From Polytrichum commune (Eukaryota > Streptophyta > Polytrichopsida > Polytrichales > Polytrichaceae): a DNA stretch of 64,000 bases. The stretch spans positions 44,664,758 through 44,728,757 of the forward strand of contig OX485805.1 in the NCBI GenBank assembly GCA_950295325.1, read 5' to 3'. The notes under the pieces were generated by a model, which saw only the letters and a list, made by a program, of their open reading frames with translations, made no database searches and was not told the origin of the DNA. Of the stretch, positions 46,737 to 59,100 are shown one piece after another (the stretch's first letter is position 1; the number at the start of each line of letters is the position of its first letter). Both the position numbers and the translations under genes were made by a program.

Positions 46737-48186
46737 CCTCCCAACCTGGTTTATGGTTAGGTTATCCAAAACACCATCCAAACCAACGATAATATTCAGA
46801 AATTCAAAAACCACTTAGGGGAAAAGATGCTCATTACTTACATGTGCCACTATGTGCGCCTTATTGCCTCCACAAATATTGAGAAAAGAAGACCCCTCAA
46901 GACATGAAGGCTTGATGATATCTATGTAGGTCTGCATCCTCAACTCCCCCTTGAATAAACACTTGGCCTCCTCATTGGAATACGCCCTTTTCACTGAATA
47001 ACGTTTATATCGCCCCGGGTCATGGACGTCCAACATCTTCCGGCCTCCACAGAGCCGCACAGCCACCTCCGAACTTGATTCGCCCCTATTGGGAAAAATG
47101 TAGTTTGTAACCCGAAGAGCATTTGATTCGAAGAAGCAATCGCGAGATGCAATTTTCTCCTCTTTAGTGCCATGGTATAAGGCGTCACAAAATCTGGCGT
47201 TGCTCGGAAGGTGCGCCTTCAGCACATTGTGAATGAAATGCCGATCCGGATATTCTGAAATCACAGTCCACAATTGGGGGGAGTTTAAAATGCCTGGGAA
47301 ATCACGACGAAGACCTTGCAGAGTGGAATCCATACACTCCTTCACACGCCCCCCAGTGTCTTTTCCCGCCTGGACTCCGGGGAGAAACCTTGTGTCCATG
47401 TACGCGTGCAGGACTGGTGCAAGCACTGTCCCACCACTGATCTTGTAGTTGTTGTCAATAGACAACACGACATGCTCGGGTGTAACCTCGGTGTTATGTG
47501 TACCTAAAATGTTCCTCACTCCTTCTTTAAACCGGTCCGGAATAGGTACTCTCTTCCTTGTGGGGTTCATAGCGCCAAGAAGGTACTCCGCTCCAAGCAA
47601 GTCTACAAGTCGTTCTCGCTGGAGTTTACCAAACTTATTCGCATACTTCCATACTCTCCAACAATCACGATCAATGGTCTCTTTCTGATCGACGTGGACA
47701 ATGTACAATGGAGTCGGGTCTAGACACTGTGCCATCGCGATATAAGTTTCATTCTTCTTTTTCCTGTTCATCGCCCAATCGCGCACAGTCTTCAAGGTAT
47801 GTCGAGGGTGCTCCTCTCCATCTCTGGTGGTGAGGATTTGATTCGCTGCCATGTCGAGCTCCATCTCTGTCAAGCCCCGAAATTGTTTCAGGTCGTTCTT
47901 GACCACCTTCTTCGACTTAAACCCCTTTGTCTCTTTCATAAGAGCTCCGGTCTTCGGGTCTACATAGTCACCACTCTCGTAATCCTTGAATATCCGCTCT
48001 CACTTCCTCCATATGTCATCGCCCAATACAGGCAAGACGTGCTCCATGATCAGGTTGGTCTCCTTCTCCACGCGGAACGTCCACATGACGCACGTAATAA
48101 ATGCCTGTATCAAACACCGGCAATGTATCAATCTCTATGAAAAAACCTCCATGTATTTCCAGCAATCACCAACAACATGATAGTCG

Positions 48187-48208
48187 CCCACGGGTGAACA
48201 CCCGTGGG
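48187..48208. repeat. C-family palindrome in intron 1
   Basis: Perfect site, centre AA, in the intron 48253-48105. Confidence 0.95.
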
Positions 48209-49867
48209 AGTCACAGAAATGAGAAATTCAAAAGTCACAGGTTTGAAAAATACCTTCCACTTCTTAAAAGCTTCCGTGTTGCTGGCCTTCTCGCGTACAG
48301 TTCGGTCAGGTCTTCCTCGCCTAATCCAGGTCTTCCTAGCGTGCTGAATGCACTCCGTAAATGACGGAAAGTGCTTCCTGTACTCACTATCCAGGTTCAG
48401 AACACCAGAGAGGTGGAACAGAGGGTCGTCATCACCTTCAGGGGCCCAGACCACATTACAAGGCCATTTCGAGAAAAACCTCTTCACCTCATCTGTGCTG
48501 CTAGGGTCATTCACATACTCGAGACAGGCTGCTAACGTGTGCTGTCCATTTACCACGTGGAACGATTTGTCCTTCACCTCCTCAAAATTGAATGGTTTAG
48601 TTCGCCTATCCGAAGGAACGATTGTCAAGAAGTTGGGATGAATATTCGGAATGAAGGCATAGTTGAATAACCATGTCTTGATCTCCTTCAAATGCGCCTC
48701 GGATATGGGTCGGCAATTATACCCTGCATCTCCCCGCTCTATATTGTCAATATTGACATAGCCATTCACGCCTTCACCGAATATCCACACCCTTTGGTAC
48801 TTGTTCTTGAACAACTCCATATCCATCAACCTGTCTCCAACCGATTTGTCTGGAGGCCCATGCATTGATCGCTTGGGAATCTTCTCGAGTTCAAGAAATG
48901 GACTATCCTCAGGTGTTTTCTTCTTGCCTCTCTTGGAGACAACATCCTGGCCGTCAGTGTCTTCGACAATCAGTGGTTGTCCTTCATCGGGTCTCGTCTT
49001 CTTCCTAGACGAGGTGGCACGTACATCAGCAAGATCCTTCCTCTTGCCATCGCGGATTTCCTTCTTCTTCAAAGATGCTTCCAACCTTGCCGCCTTTGCC
49101 TCCTCAACTATAACCTTCACTCGTGCTAGAGCAGACTTGTAGTCCTGCTCGATCATTACTGACCTCTCCTCCACGGACTTCGTGTGCACATTGGTCTCGC
49201 AATATAGTATACAATAGGTGAGGAAATCACCGTTCAATAAGCGGATGTTCTCTCCCTCATTGTTGAGCTCTTCATTCACATCCGCATATGAGAAAGTCTC
49301 CACGAGTGCTGCAACCTTGAAGTCCTTCTTCCGTTCAGGCGACTTGCACATTATCAATACCCGGCTCCCATCCGCTTGAATGTCCAGTACATGTTTTGCC
49401 TTCATGTACTTTCTCCATGTGGAATTGGGCCCAGTCCTCGTGTAAAGCGAGAGCACCGTTGTCTCTCCGAAACCACTATACTGCATGAACCATTGCAAAT
49501 CTGGGTCCAAAACTTCAACATCGTAATTCACCCGTCTGCCCACACCTCCCGATACTGCAGAAGACAATGCACATGTAAGTACTCAGCATAGCCCAATATT
49601 ATCACGGATTCTATAACTCATATAACATTGACGTGCACATAGGTATTGTGGTTATACCTTTACGGGCTGTTTGCTTAGTTCTTGCCATCTCAATTCAAAT
49701 GAGAGAACACTTCGACACCTCTATGTACCTGAATGAAACACCAACTGTCTATCACATGTTTATGTCTAAAACCTTCAAATGCTTACAGAGACACACCAAA
49801 TTTGTCTACATAGAAAATCAAAAAGACATTTATCAAACAAAATCTCCCACCCAGGTGAGTGCAAAGG

Positions 49868-50255
49868 CTCACGGGTGAACACCCGTGGGCACTCCTAACC
49901 AGGTGAGGGCAAAGGCCCACGGGTGAACACCCGTGGGCACTCCTAACCAGGTGAGTGCAAAGGCCCACGGGTGAACACCCGTGGGCACTTTCAACCAGAT
50001 GAGGGGAGAGGCCCACGGGAGGGCTGATTTTTCACAAAGTTTTAGCTCGTCCACGTCCAAAAACCTTGAATTGAAAGGCAAAAAAAATCTCAACCCATCC
50101 CGAAACCGGTAATATCTATACAAGTTAAGTCTCCCTCAAGTTGGTACAAAATTAGGAAAAAAGAACAGAAAAAAACGAAGATGTCGACATGTGACCACGG
50201 ACATGTTAGGGACCTTGTGAAGAATCACCACTACCCACGGGTGTTCACCCGTGGG
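49868..50255. repeat. C-family palindromes upstream of the ParB gene (4 sites)
   Basis: Sites at 49868, about 49917, about 49965 and 50234. The first three are in a 48-bp tandem unit with linker CACTCCTAACCAGGTGAG. A half site (CCCACGGGAGGGC) lies at about 50012. They fall in the region that is a leader intron in A and B. Confidence 0.93.
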
Positions 50256-51270
50256 CACTTCAAATATCCACTTTCAGATAACCGCGTTCACACTAACAGA
50301 AAAACTGGGATTTATGTAATGGACACTCACCAGGGTTCTTTGGGGGGACCATGTCAAAATTCTTTCAATACGAATGTGGTTTCCTGCACAAAACAAAACA
50401 CAAGAGCTATTGTTTCAAACTATGCCTACATGTGCAATACATTCATACTCTCAAACATCTCAATAGGTAAATTCTTCCCTCACATTCTTCTTGCAATCTG
50501 GTCTCACATTTTTATGAACATAACCTCTTGTCATTCATCTTGCATTCTGATTTGAGCATTTTTCTCACATTTCAATCAACTCTTCACACCCAAACATCAC
50601 ACAACTCACATGCAAATCTCTAGTATTTCTGGGTTTGAAATTCTTCAAGCAATTCAAACCCTAGTGCACCAGAAATTTGAAATGCAAGCAAGAGGAAGAA
50701 TGCAAGCAAGAGGAGGAATGCATGCAAGAGGAAGAATGCATGCAAGAGGAAGAATGAAATTGAAAGAGAAAGCAAAAGAGTGAAAGAGAGTGCAAAACAT
50801 TGAAAGAGTTCAGAAACTTACAAGCTTGTGGGTTCTCAATTCTTCATGATTGGAACTTCCCTCCACTTGCTTCAAGGTCGCCTTCCTCTTCTCCACATCT
50901 CACCTCTACCACATGCTGGATTGAGCAAGAAACAACTATGTTCACCAAGAAACTATCACATATTCCAAGAAAATGCACACTGAATCTATTCCAGGGTTTT
51001 CTTGAGAAGAGAATCAAGACAAGGAGTACAATAATTGAATGAAGAGAAGAGAATGAAGAGAATGAAGAGAAGCAAAGCAAGTTCAGAATTGTGGGAGAAG
51101 AGTTTTGCAAGAGCATTCCAGAAAAGTGGAGAGTGGTGAAGGAAAGAGAGAAAGAATTGGGAGAGGAGAATGAGAGAGAGGGAGAGAGAGGGAGAGAGAG
51201 GGTGCGAAATGTTGCCATAATGACGAGCGGGTGGAAGTCGCATGTCACATAATGCCTCATTAGTACGAAG
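50256..51270 (-). promoter_or_regulatory. Probable leader and promoter of the C ParB gene
   Basis: Repeats of GCAAGAGGAAGAATGCAT (50690-50750) and GAGAGA-rich sequence (51110-51200) resemble in character the GAGAG-rich leaders of the A and B genes, although the sequences differ. No protein-like frame. Start and splice sites are not resolved. Confidence 0.35.
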
Positions 51271-51364
51271 GGACATGATGGAGGAAATCTCGGGACGCGA
51301 AGAGATATGCGATTTGGCGGCTAAAGTACGTTTTGAGGAGGGATGGGCGGTATGATGGTATTAG

Positions 51365-51900
51365 GACGTAGCGATAAAAAATTATTGGTACTTTGTAAGG
51401 TTCGCCCTATTGGTATGATAATTATTAGTACTTAGTAAGATATCTAAGTATTAGTGAGATAATTATTAGTACTTAGTAAGATATCTAAGTATTAGTAAGA
51501 CAATTATTAGTAATTAGTAAGATAACTGCGTATTAGTAAGATAATTATCAGTACTTAGTAGGATAACTCATATTAGTAAGTTCATTATTAGTACTTATTA
51601 AGATAACTCATATTAGTATGATTGATATTATTTTTATTGTTAGTAAATTGTCATATTCACTCTATTGTTAATATTAGTAATATTAGTAAAAATGATTTAT
51701 AGTGATTAATAGTAATTACCAGTAATAGTAACTAATAGTAACTAATAGTGACTAGTAGTGAATAATAGTGAATGCTAGTGCTTCATAGGTCATTATAGTC
51801 ATTAATAATGTTTAATAGTGATTAATAATTATGAATTACTAATGGCTGACTAGTAGTGATTTATAGTAATAATAATAATCACTTTCAATCGATAAATGGT
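51365..51900. repeat. AT-rich tandem repeat built on ATTAGTA
   Basis: Units of about 41 bp (ATAATTATTAGTACTTAGTA, then AGATATCTAAGTATTAGT) from 51415 to 51650, decaying into shorter AGTAATAGTAACTAATAGTG words up to about 51880. Confidence 0.85.
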
Positions 51901-53529
51901 AATAGTATTGATAATGCTTAAAATAGGTTCATATTATAACATAGATTCCATACTTTAACATTCTACTCTGTAACATAGATTCCTATTATAACATACCAAA
52001 GTCAATTGCACATTCTCATAATATGCGTGTAAGATGCTCAATCGCGCTTGACATCAAGCATAGCTATGATTTCCAATTCCTTATTGATGAAGTCGTGAGC
52101 ATCCATAATAGGCCCACTTTCACCTTAGCCCATGAACTCAAGTTCGATTGTTCTCTTGTTTTCTCTTGGACTATGAACCATTAGAGTTCCAAGAATTCAA
52201 AATTTTAAATATAACATATATTATGGCAACGAAAATAATGGCATGACATAAGAAGCGGCCATGGATACTTATAAAGCATCAAAGTTGCTGGCCATTAGAA
52301 ATCATCACACATAATACTTGCCGCGCATAATGGGTACATGCCCACCTCCCATACCCAATAAACCCTACTGGATAGGTAAATACTACTAGGAATGAACATA
52401 AATCGTTTAACATAAAAAAAAAAATTAGGCAATTTTAGCATAAATCTCTTTGTGGCTTTGCCCTCACCCCCATGCATTGAGAATCACTTCATAACTTGGT
52501 TTTAAAGTCATTCTCCTAGCGTTTATTCTTGTAATTGTATCTTAAGTTATATTATTACTAGATTCATTATGTGCTCTTCATTGGCTAAGATTTTTGACGT
52601 TCATAGTCGACATCTAATATGAACACACATGCTTGCGATAACACAAATTCAAGAATGACCTTCTCAAAGGCACTAGAGTTATCATTTATCCCACTCAAAT
52701 TTTTGGGTGGGGGTTGGTTGTTTTGCATGCAACACATATGGACTTAGCCAAAATTAGCGGTCAACTAAAGAGAAAGGACTTTGGAAACTAACATATTGAA
52801 GTACAAGGTGATATGCAAGGCCGCGGGAGACATCGGAATCGAAATCATATTGAGAGGATGACAAAGGAGGTGGCCAACGAGTGGGCCACATCAAGCACCA
52901 CATGAATCTCGAGCAATATTAAGATTGCATCTCCATAACCATACCTCATCGATTAAAGGGAATTCTAAATGATGGCATAAGATTTACGGAAATGAGAACT
53001 TGAATAGGAAATGGGTCAAACACTTCAATGAATGAATTCATGTAAATCATGTGTACTCTATGAATTGAATGGTTTGTGGAATCTCGTAAAGATACTTTAG
53101 CGAGGAGTAGGTTAGGAATACATAAAGTCTTGAGACTCTTTCAAATTGAAATATTGAAATATAATTGAATAGAGGAAGAATAATACGTAGGTCATTCAAT
53201 CCATGAAAGAGATAAAAATAACTCCATAAGTTATTAGAGATGAGAATGATTTACATGCATGAACACTTAGCTTTGACATTAATGTCTTAGGGACTCGGGG
53301 GGGGGGGGGGCACTGGCGAAAAATGTAGGAACTACGTGCGATAAAATATAGGGTCTTGTATAAAATTTGGCGTAAAATTTGTAAAATTATTAGATGTAGT
53401 ATAGGGTGCTTTGGGATTGTGAAACATGATTATATGTAATATAGCATTTGACAAAACATGATTAAATTACCTAAGTGGTACATATAAAATAGCATGGACA
53501 AAAAGCGATAGTTTCAAAAATTAAATACT

Positions 53530-53826
53530 TTGCCACCAAAATATGGCATGTTCTATATAGGAAGGGTTCAAAAGATAAGGGTGAAGGTTGGTACTAAGTG
53601 GGGCAATTGTTGGCAACCCATTGACTTGATGAAACGTGCAGTCCAGAACGGAAATAGAGAGACGCTCTTCCCAACTACTATGGCTTACCTCCATTGGTTA
53701 AAAAAACAGCTGGGTCTCAACAAATATAAGTATGTTGAGAGTGATTGTGTGTGGGTTGATGTGGATGCTATTCTCTCAACAGTGTCTCTAGTAACAATGA
53801 ATCAACTAGCAAAATCTACACCTTAG
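53530..53826 (+). CDS. Short protein-like frame, possibly an exon or remnant
   Basis: About 98 codons ending in TAG, with good amino-acid composition: FYIGRVQKIRVKVGTKWGNC, then LFPTTMAYLHWLKKQLGL and CVWVDVDAILSTVSLVTMN. The first codon is TTG, so a real start is not seen, and no obvious splice acceptor marks the left edge. I do not recognise the family. It stands alone in the C spacer and could be the C-terminal piece of a transposon protein. Confidence 0.25.
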   Translation: MPPKYGMFYIGRVQKIRVKVGTKWGNCWQPIDLMKRAVQNGNRETLFPTTMAYLHWLKKQLGLNKYKYVESDCVWVDVDAILSTVSLVTMNQLAKSTP

Positions 53827-55257
53827 ATGAGGTAGATGCAAACTCATTGAATGAGTTCATTTCAAATAAAAAATAAAACCTGTTAAATTTGTACTATCTC
53901 ACACATGTGGAGATATAATTTGGAGAAAGGGTTGAATGATCATTAGTATACCTTGAAATCTGTAGTAGCCATTTCAGTTCGATTACCCTCATATCTCCCA
54001 CATGTGTAAATGGTAGCCTAGCTAGTTTAGGTGGATTTTGCTTGCATGGCGTGGGATTTTCTACCAATGTGTAGGATTGGAAGATCAAGGCATCAATTGT
54101 AGGGCTTCTGCAAACCTTGTAAATGTGACTTTGAGACACATGTGGCTGGCCTGTTCCCTAAGACCTCAAGGTTTCTAACTGTGTTATCCAACACAACTTT
54201 CATTCGTTGGCTCGTGTTGCTTAATGACATGTAATTGCAATCTTTTGTTGTTATTGTTTAGTGTTTTGCTTTGCCCGGACTTCAGTGTGACCCTGAACCC
54301 TAAACCCTAGTAAATGTTTGTTTCTCTTACTTTGTACACGTGCTTCTAACGAGAATTCTACTGTATCATACACTTTAAGGAATGGGGGCAATCAGGGGGG
54401 AAAAATTGCATATAAGTAATATAGGGTACCATAAAATCAACCATCCAAGAATTTATAATTACCAATAGGGTGCAAATAATCACAACAATTTACCATTATT
54501 TCAAAAATTAGCATCCCTTATAATCCTTTCTCATAGGTAAATAGCCCCCATTTTAATAGATCATTATCGCAGGTGTATGCAAAATATACAAGGGAATGCC
54601 CCCCCCCCCCCCGAGCTTAGGGAACATCAACTTGAATTCTAAAGGCACTGACTCACTTAAGAATTATTGGACAAGGATATCATATTGAGATTGGAAATTA
54701 GTAAACATATGATCACAGATCCTCAACATAGTTCACATGCCAACCCATACCCCATTGTATGCCAGACTATCTCTTCATATGTGAACGCTACATGAGGTAT
54801 AACTTAGAGCCATGTCATGATGATGGATGAGTTCATCCATTGACCTTCTCATGTTAGCAACTTGTGATGCAACATTGTCATGGATGATTGCTATATTGTC
54901 TACTGTGATATAGTGATAACGTACATGTTCATATTAAACGGTTTTGTTAATTCCCACTACATTCCCAAGGGTAAGATGCTTAAGCTCACTATTGGCAAGT
55001 GTCATGTGTTTCATTTTAATATTTAAGAGGAATACATCCTTAAGCATACTAATGGCATGTCATGTCAAGATTTTAATAAGTGCACTCAAACACCCAGTGT
55101 CATGTGACGACACTTACGGTGTTGTTGTTAATCTGCAATATAACATAGCATACCCTTCAAAATAGGGGTTTCCATTACTGTGGGTTTTTCATCTGTATAT
55201 TTGGATGAAAATCCAATGTAAGGCAACGAAAGTACAATAATATTACAGTGGGCCACA

Positions 55258-55775
55258 CTAAAAATGAACAACAGGACTTAGAATAATATAAGGTTTCAAA
55301 AATGGCAATGGACATCTTTAAAGTACTATAGGGTATGGAAGAATATGTAATTTGGAATTATATGAAATGCAAGGCTTTTTCTATTAACCCAAGGTTGAAA
55401 ATGCTAATGAAATAAATAACCCTAAACCCTAAACCCTAAACCCTAAACCCATTAGTGTGGTAGTCCACTTAGTGTTGGACCTTACTAGTTGCTCGCCATC
55501 TATTTGTGTCCTACTCATATGCAATTAGGAGTCTAGCAACAACTAATTCTCTTTTATCGCGCATCCATGTGCAAACAACCACTATTTTATATGGGGTTAT
55601 TACTTTCAATTTTTTTCTTCACATGCTATGATTATGTAGTTTTCTTAGTCGGGTTAGTAGAAAAGGGCCTTGCATTAATTACAAATCCAAATAATCGATT
55701 TGTTCCATACCCTATAGTACTTTAATGATGCCCAGTGTCATTTTTGACACCCCATATTATATTTGCTTTAACATG
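55258..55775. repeat. Inverted repeat around telomere-like sequence
   Basis: Left arm 55258-55390 (AAATGGCAATGGACATC, then TTTAAAGTACTATAGGGTATGG) has an inverted, diverged copy at about 55650-55775 (CCATACCCTATAGTACTTTAA). The CCCTAAA tract 55419-55450 lies in the loop. A related pair is at 59101-61450. Confidence 0.75.
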
Positions 55776-58700
55776 GGCGGACGTTAAATACCCCCTCACG
55801 AACTTTTGGAGGTATCTAATCTGGGTTGGGGCAATCTTGTAGAGAAAATTTCTAAACCCGACCAAAAATTGCATTCTTGAAGGCCGCTTGACTACAAATC
55901 CCATATTGAGTGCACTAAAATCCGCTTGACTTACCATAAATAACTTATATTTGTCATTCTAATGATAGATTAGTGCAAGTGTTTATAAGAGAATAAGGTA
56001 TAAATAAATGATATGTTATTTGGAATTAGACTCGTGGGACAATGTTATAGATGGGGTATATATTACTGAGAAAATCATAAGTTTCTGACTATAGCCTATC
56101 TGAATTATTTAATAATTTATCCTCATCACATATTGTATTATCTTTCAAATCACATAGTGTATAACCGTTACTTTTAAATAAATATAATTATATGATACTA
56201 ATACTAATACTAATACTATTATGCAAATACTAATAATAACAATACTAATACTAATATTGAATTGAGTTTTTTAGTTCACCAATTTATCATAAGGTGATAT
56301 ATATTATTGTGCCATATTACAAATGTTTGAACAATCACACATGTGCAAAATAAATGAATTATGAACAAAAAGATGTCTATGACAACACTTCATAATTATA
56401 TATTGCACACATTGATATCTTACAATATTTATCAAAATAACCATGTGAAATTCAAAGCCACATCATGGCCTTGGAAACATCTCATGGGAGGTTGGAAAAT
56501 AGGCTTAGAGCATCCAAGGCCACATCATTGCCCCTTGCCAACAAATTAATATTTATAAAATAACTATGAGGGAGAAAGTAGGTCTTACATGCCAACTCGG
56601 AGGTATTTCACTAAAGTAAGCTCCATCCGAGCTTCTTGATGGACTCATCCGATTTTTGTTACCGGATGACTTTACTTGAGTGCCACGAATCCCCGGCCAT
56701 TTCAAGTGGGCTTGTACGGTTAAGGTATTTGTTGACTTTCATATTTACGGCCTCGAATGTCCTTCCCAAAGTGCACATCTAAGGGTACTCATGTAAGTAT
56801 AACCATGCTATCACATAGAGCCTTATTATAACCTAACATAGTCAATCGCACACTCTCAAAATATTTTCGGTCATTGTAGGGTCGATAGTGCACATGGATT
56901 GACAACCTAAGTACCAAAGTACTAAATTTGAGCAACAACAAATCCCACATGGATGCAACATCTATGGCTACACGGTCCAAAATTGAGCTTTTATATTCTC
57001 CTTAAAGGTGATTTCAAAAATACTTTATGGCAAGTCCACAAGTCATACCCATGGATTGGAGCATGACATTATGGAAAGGTTACTTAAAGGTTACTCAAAG
57101 GTATTTGACCCCGATTTTAAAGAGTAGTTTAATAATCTCTAAATAGAAATCTCTAGTCCTATTGTTACCAATGCTTTCGACTTCCCCTCCCTTGGTCTCC
57201 CTCCCCTTAGTAGATGTTGTATTGAATCATCCCATGATACCTACCTATGGTGCAACAATTAGAGTTTATTGCATTGAGTACTGACTGTTGTTTTGAGAGC
57301 TCACATGCTACATAACTAAATAAATTCATTTTTTATTTTAGCAATTAGTTAAAAAAGACAATTAGTTAACAAAGATAATAAATTCATTTTTTTATTTTTT
57401 TTCCCAAAGCGGGTCACGGGTGCTTATGAGTGGGGCTATGTGCGTACATGCACATGAAGGTTTTACAGGGGCATGGGCATATGGTTTGCAAGGGTTAATG
57501 TATGTGGTTGGGTTCATGCAAGATATGAACCCAAAATGATTCATACGGACTGGTGTAATGGGTCAGGATGGCACATGCCCAAACTAATAAGGTATGTGGG
57601 GCTCATTGATAGTTGTAGTTTGAGGAGGGAAACTTGACTAGGTTGGTATTCTAGCACATGGAAATTGATTTTCATTTGAGCGGAGAAACCTTGGTTTTTA
57701 TATACATTGTTAGTGTGAACCATAATTTGTTGTATTTACATTGAGAGTTCATGATGCCATGTTCTTACTATTCAAACCTTGCCCAAAGTTTTCTTAATTT
57801 ATGGAGATTTTGTTTTTCATTTTTCTAGCATCCCATGATTAAAAATCAATCAGTCTAGTCAATCAACAACTAAAGTGCGTCAGTACAAGGATGGCCACGT
57901 TTCAACTTGTGTTTTGGGCAACGAGCCGAATCTGCTACCCCCCCCCCCCCAACCACCATTGCCACTCCACATGGGAGTGCTCAGTCCAAAAGATGCTTGA
58001 AGATACCGGCAAAACCTTCACCAACGTCAGAGAACTCTATTTTGTTTCACCAAAACGATTGGTACATGAAAGTGTGCCCTAACTTGGGCTAGACTAATTT
58101 GGGGTCAATTCAACTAAATAGGGTTTCCAATAAACTTTGAAAAATAACCTCCTTACTACATACTAGTTTAAAGTTTCATTGTTGGATGAATGAGAGTAAT
58201 ATGCTCGTATGCGATAATCCCATTTCGTTGGCCAAAAAAACATTGATATGTATATAGGGCCTCACATTAGAAGCCCAAGCCCTTGAGGATGTAAATGCTA
58301 TCACAAATTCCCCATGCGTAGGCAAAGCCTATCAATCCGAGGGCAAAGACAAGAAAACATGCTCACATACAAGCACACCCAACATTCATCCAAAAACATT
58401 TTATTTAAAAATTCAATTGGTTTGACACCGTAATTAGCTTCAAAGTTACGGAATTAGTCTAAACCAAGGGGGTTTAGTTTTATATTTTCTGTCGGATCGA
58501 TGAGAGGTACTCTTGAATGTGAGGTTTTTCTCCACATATGGAAGAGCACATCCTGAAAAGGGGAAGAAATTTTTATTAGGAAAAATTGAGTATGTTTGCT
58601 CTATAATGTACATGAGTTTGGGGGTGGTGGGGGGGGGGGGGGCTCATTATAGGGCTTATTGCCTTCCTTTTGGAAGCCGGGCTATGTTGGGTGCAACTAT

Positions 58701-59100
58701 CTATTTGGGGCATCCAAGTTTGGGAAGAGGGGGTTGACATTGCAACCATTGTATCTCATTGCATCTATTAAGGGGTTGTATGTGTTTGTTTTGTATTGTT
58801 GTTTCAATGTATGTGTTGTGGCATAAGGTTTAGGTTAAGGAGTATATGTCCTCTAGCTGCATTGGGAGTTCCAATCACACACGTGGTGTCCAAACTAAGT
58901 CTACCCAAACATGTGCATTATCCAAGGACATGTCAAATGATTGGAGTCGCGTTTTTCTACAGCCTTGTCGATCGGTCAGCCTTAACCATCATTTCGACAT
59001 GGGATCTCAAAACGGTCATCCAAAGGGCATAAGTGGTGGGCCCATAAGTATATAGCGTAAAACCTAGGAAGTGCAGCTAGAAATGTAGTGGACACATACC

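Larger units (their letters stand above)
43409..49554 (-). pseudogene. Element C ParB/Srx-like and FCP1/HAD multidomain gene, one stop codon
   Basis: Exons 49554-48254, 48104-46842, 46542-44788, about 44701-44611, and 44191-43409. The first listed exon follows acceptor CTTCTGCAG and lacks an ATG in the right place, so an upstream coding exon is likely. Exon 1 gives the best ParB/sulfiredoxin match: NCRPISEAHLKEIKTWL, then FHVVNGQHTLAACLEY. Exon 2 ends LNICGGNKAHIVAH, matching the A and B GGSK motif position. Exon 3 is strongly acidic (runs of Glu) with a Ser/Pro-rich middle. The last exon is the HAD domain: LVLDVNGILVRS, HVVIWSSKLM, LVDDSPYKCIPNPPG. One in-frame TGA near 48001 replaces the Trp in the A motif VWRKW. 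Phase of the short exon 4 (91 nt) does not fit exactly, so its borders are uncertain. It is much diverged from A and B. Confidence 0.7.
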
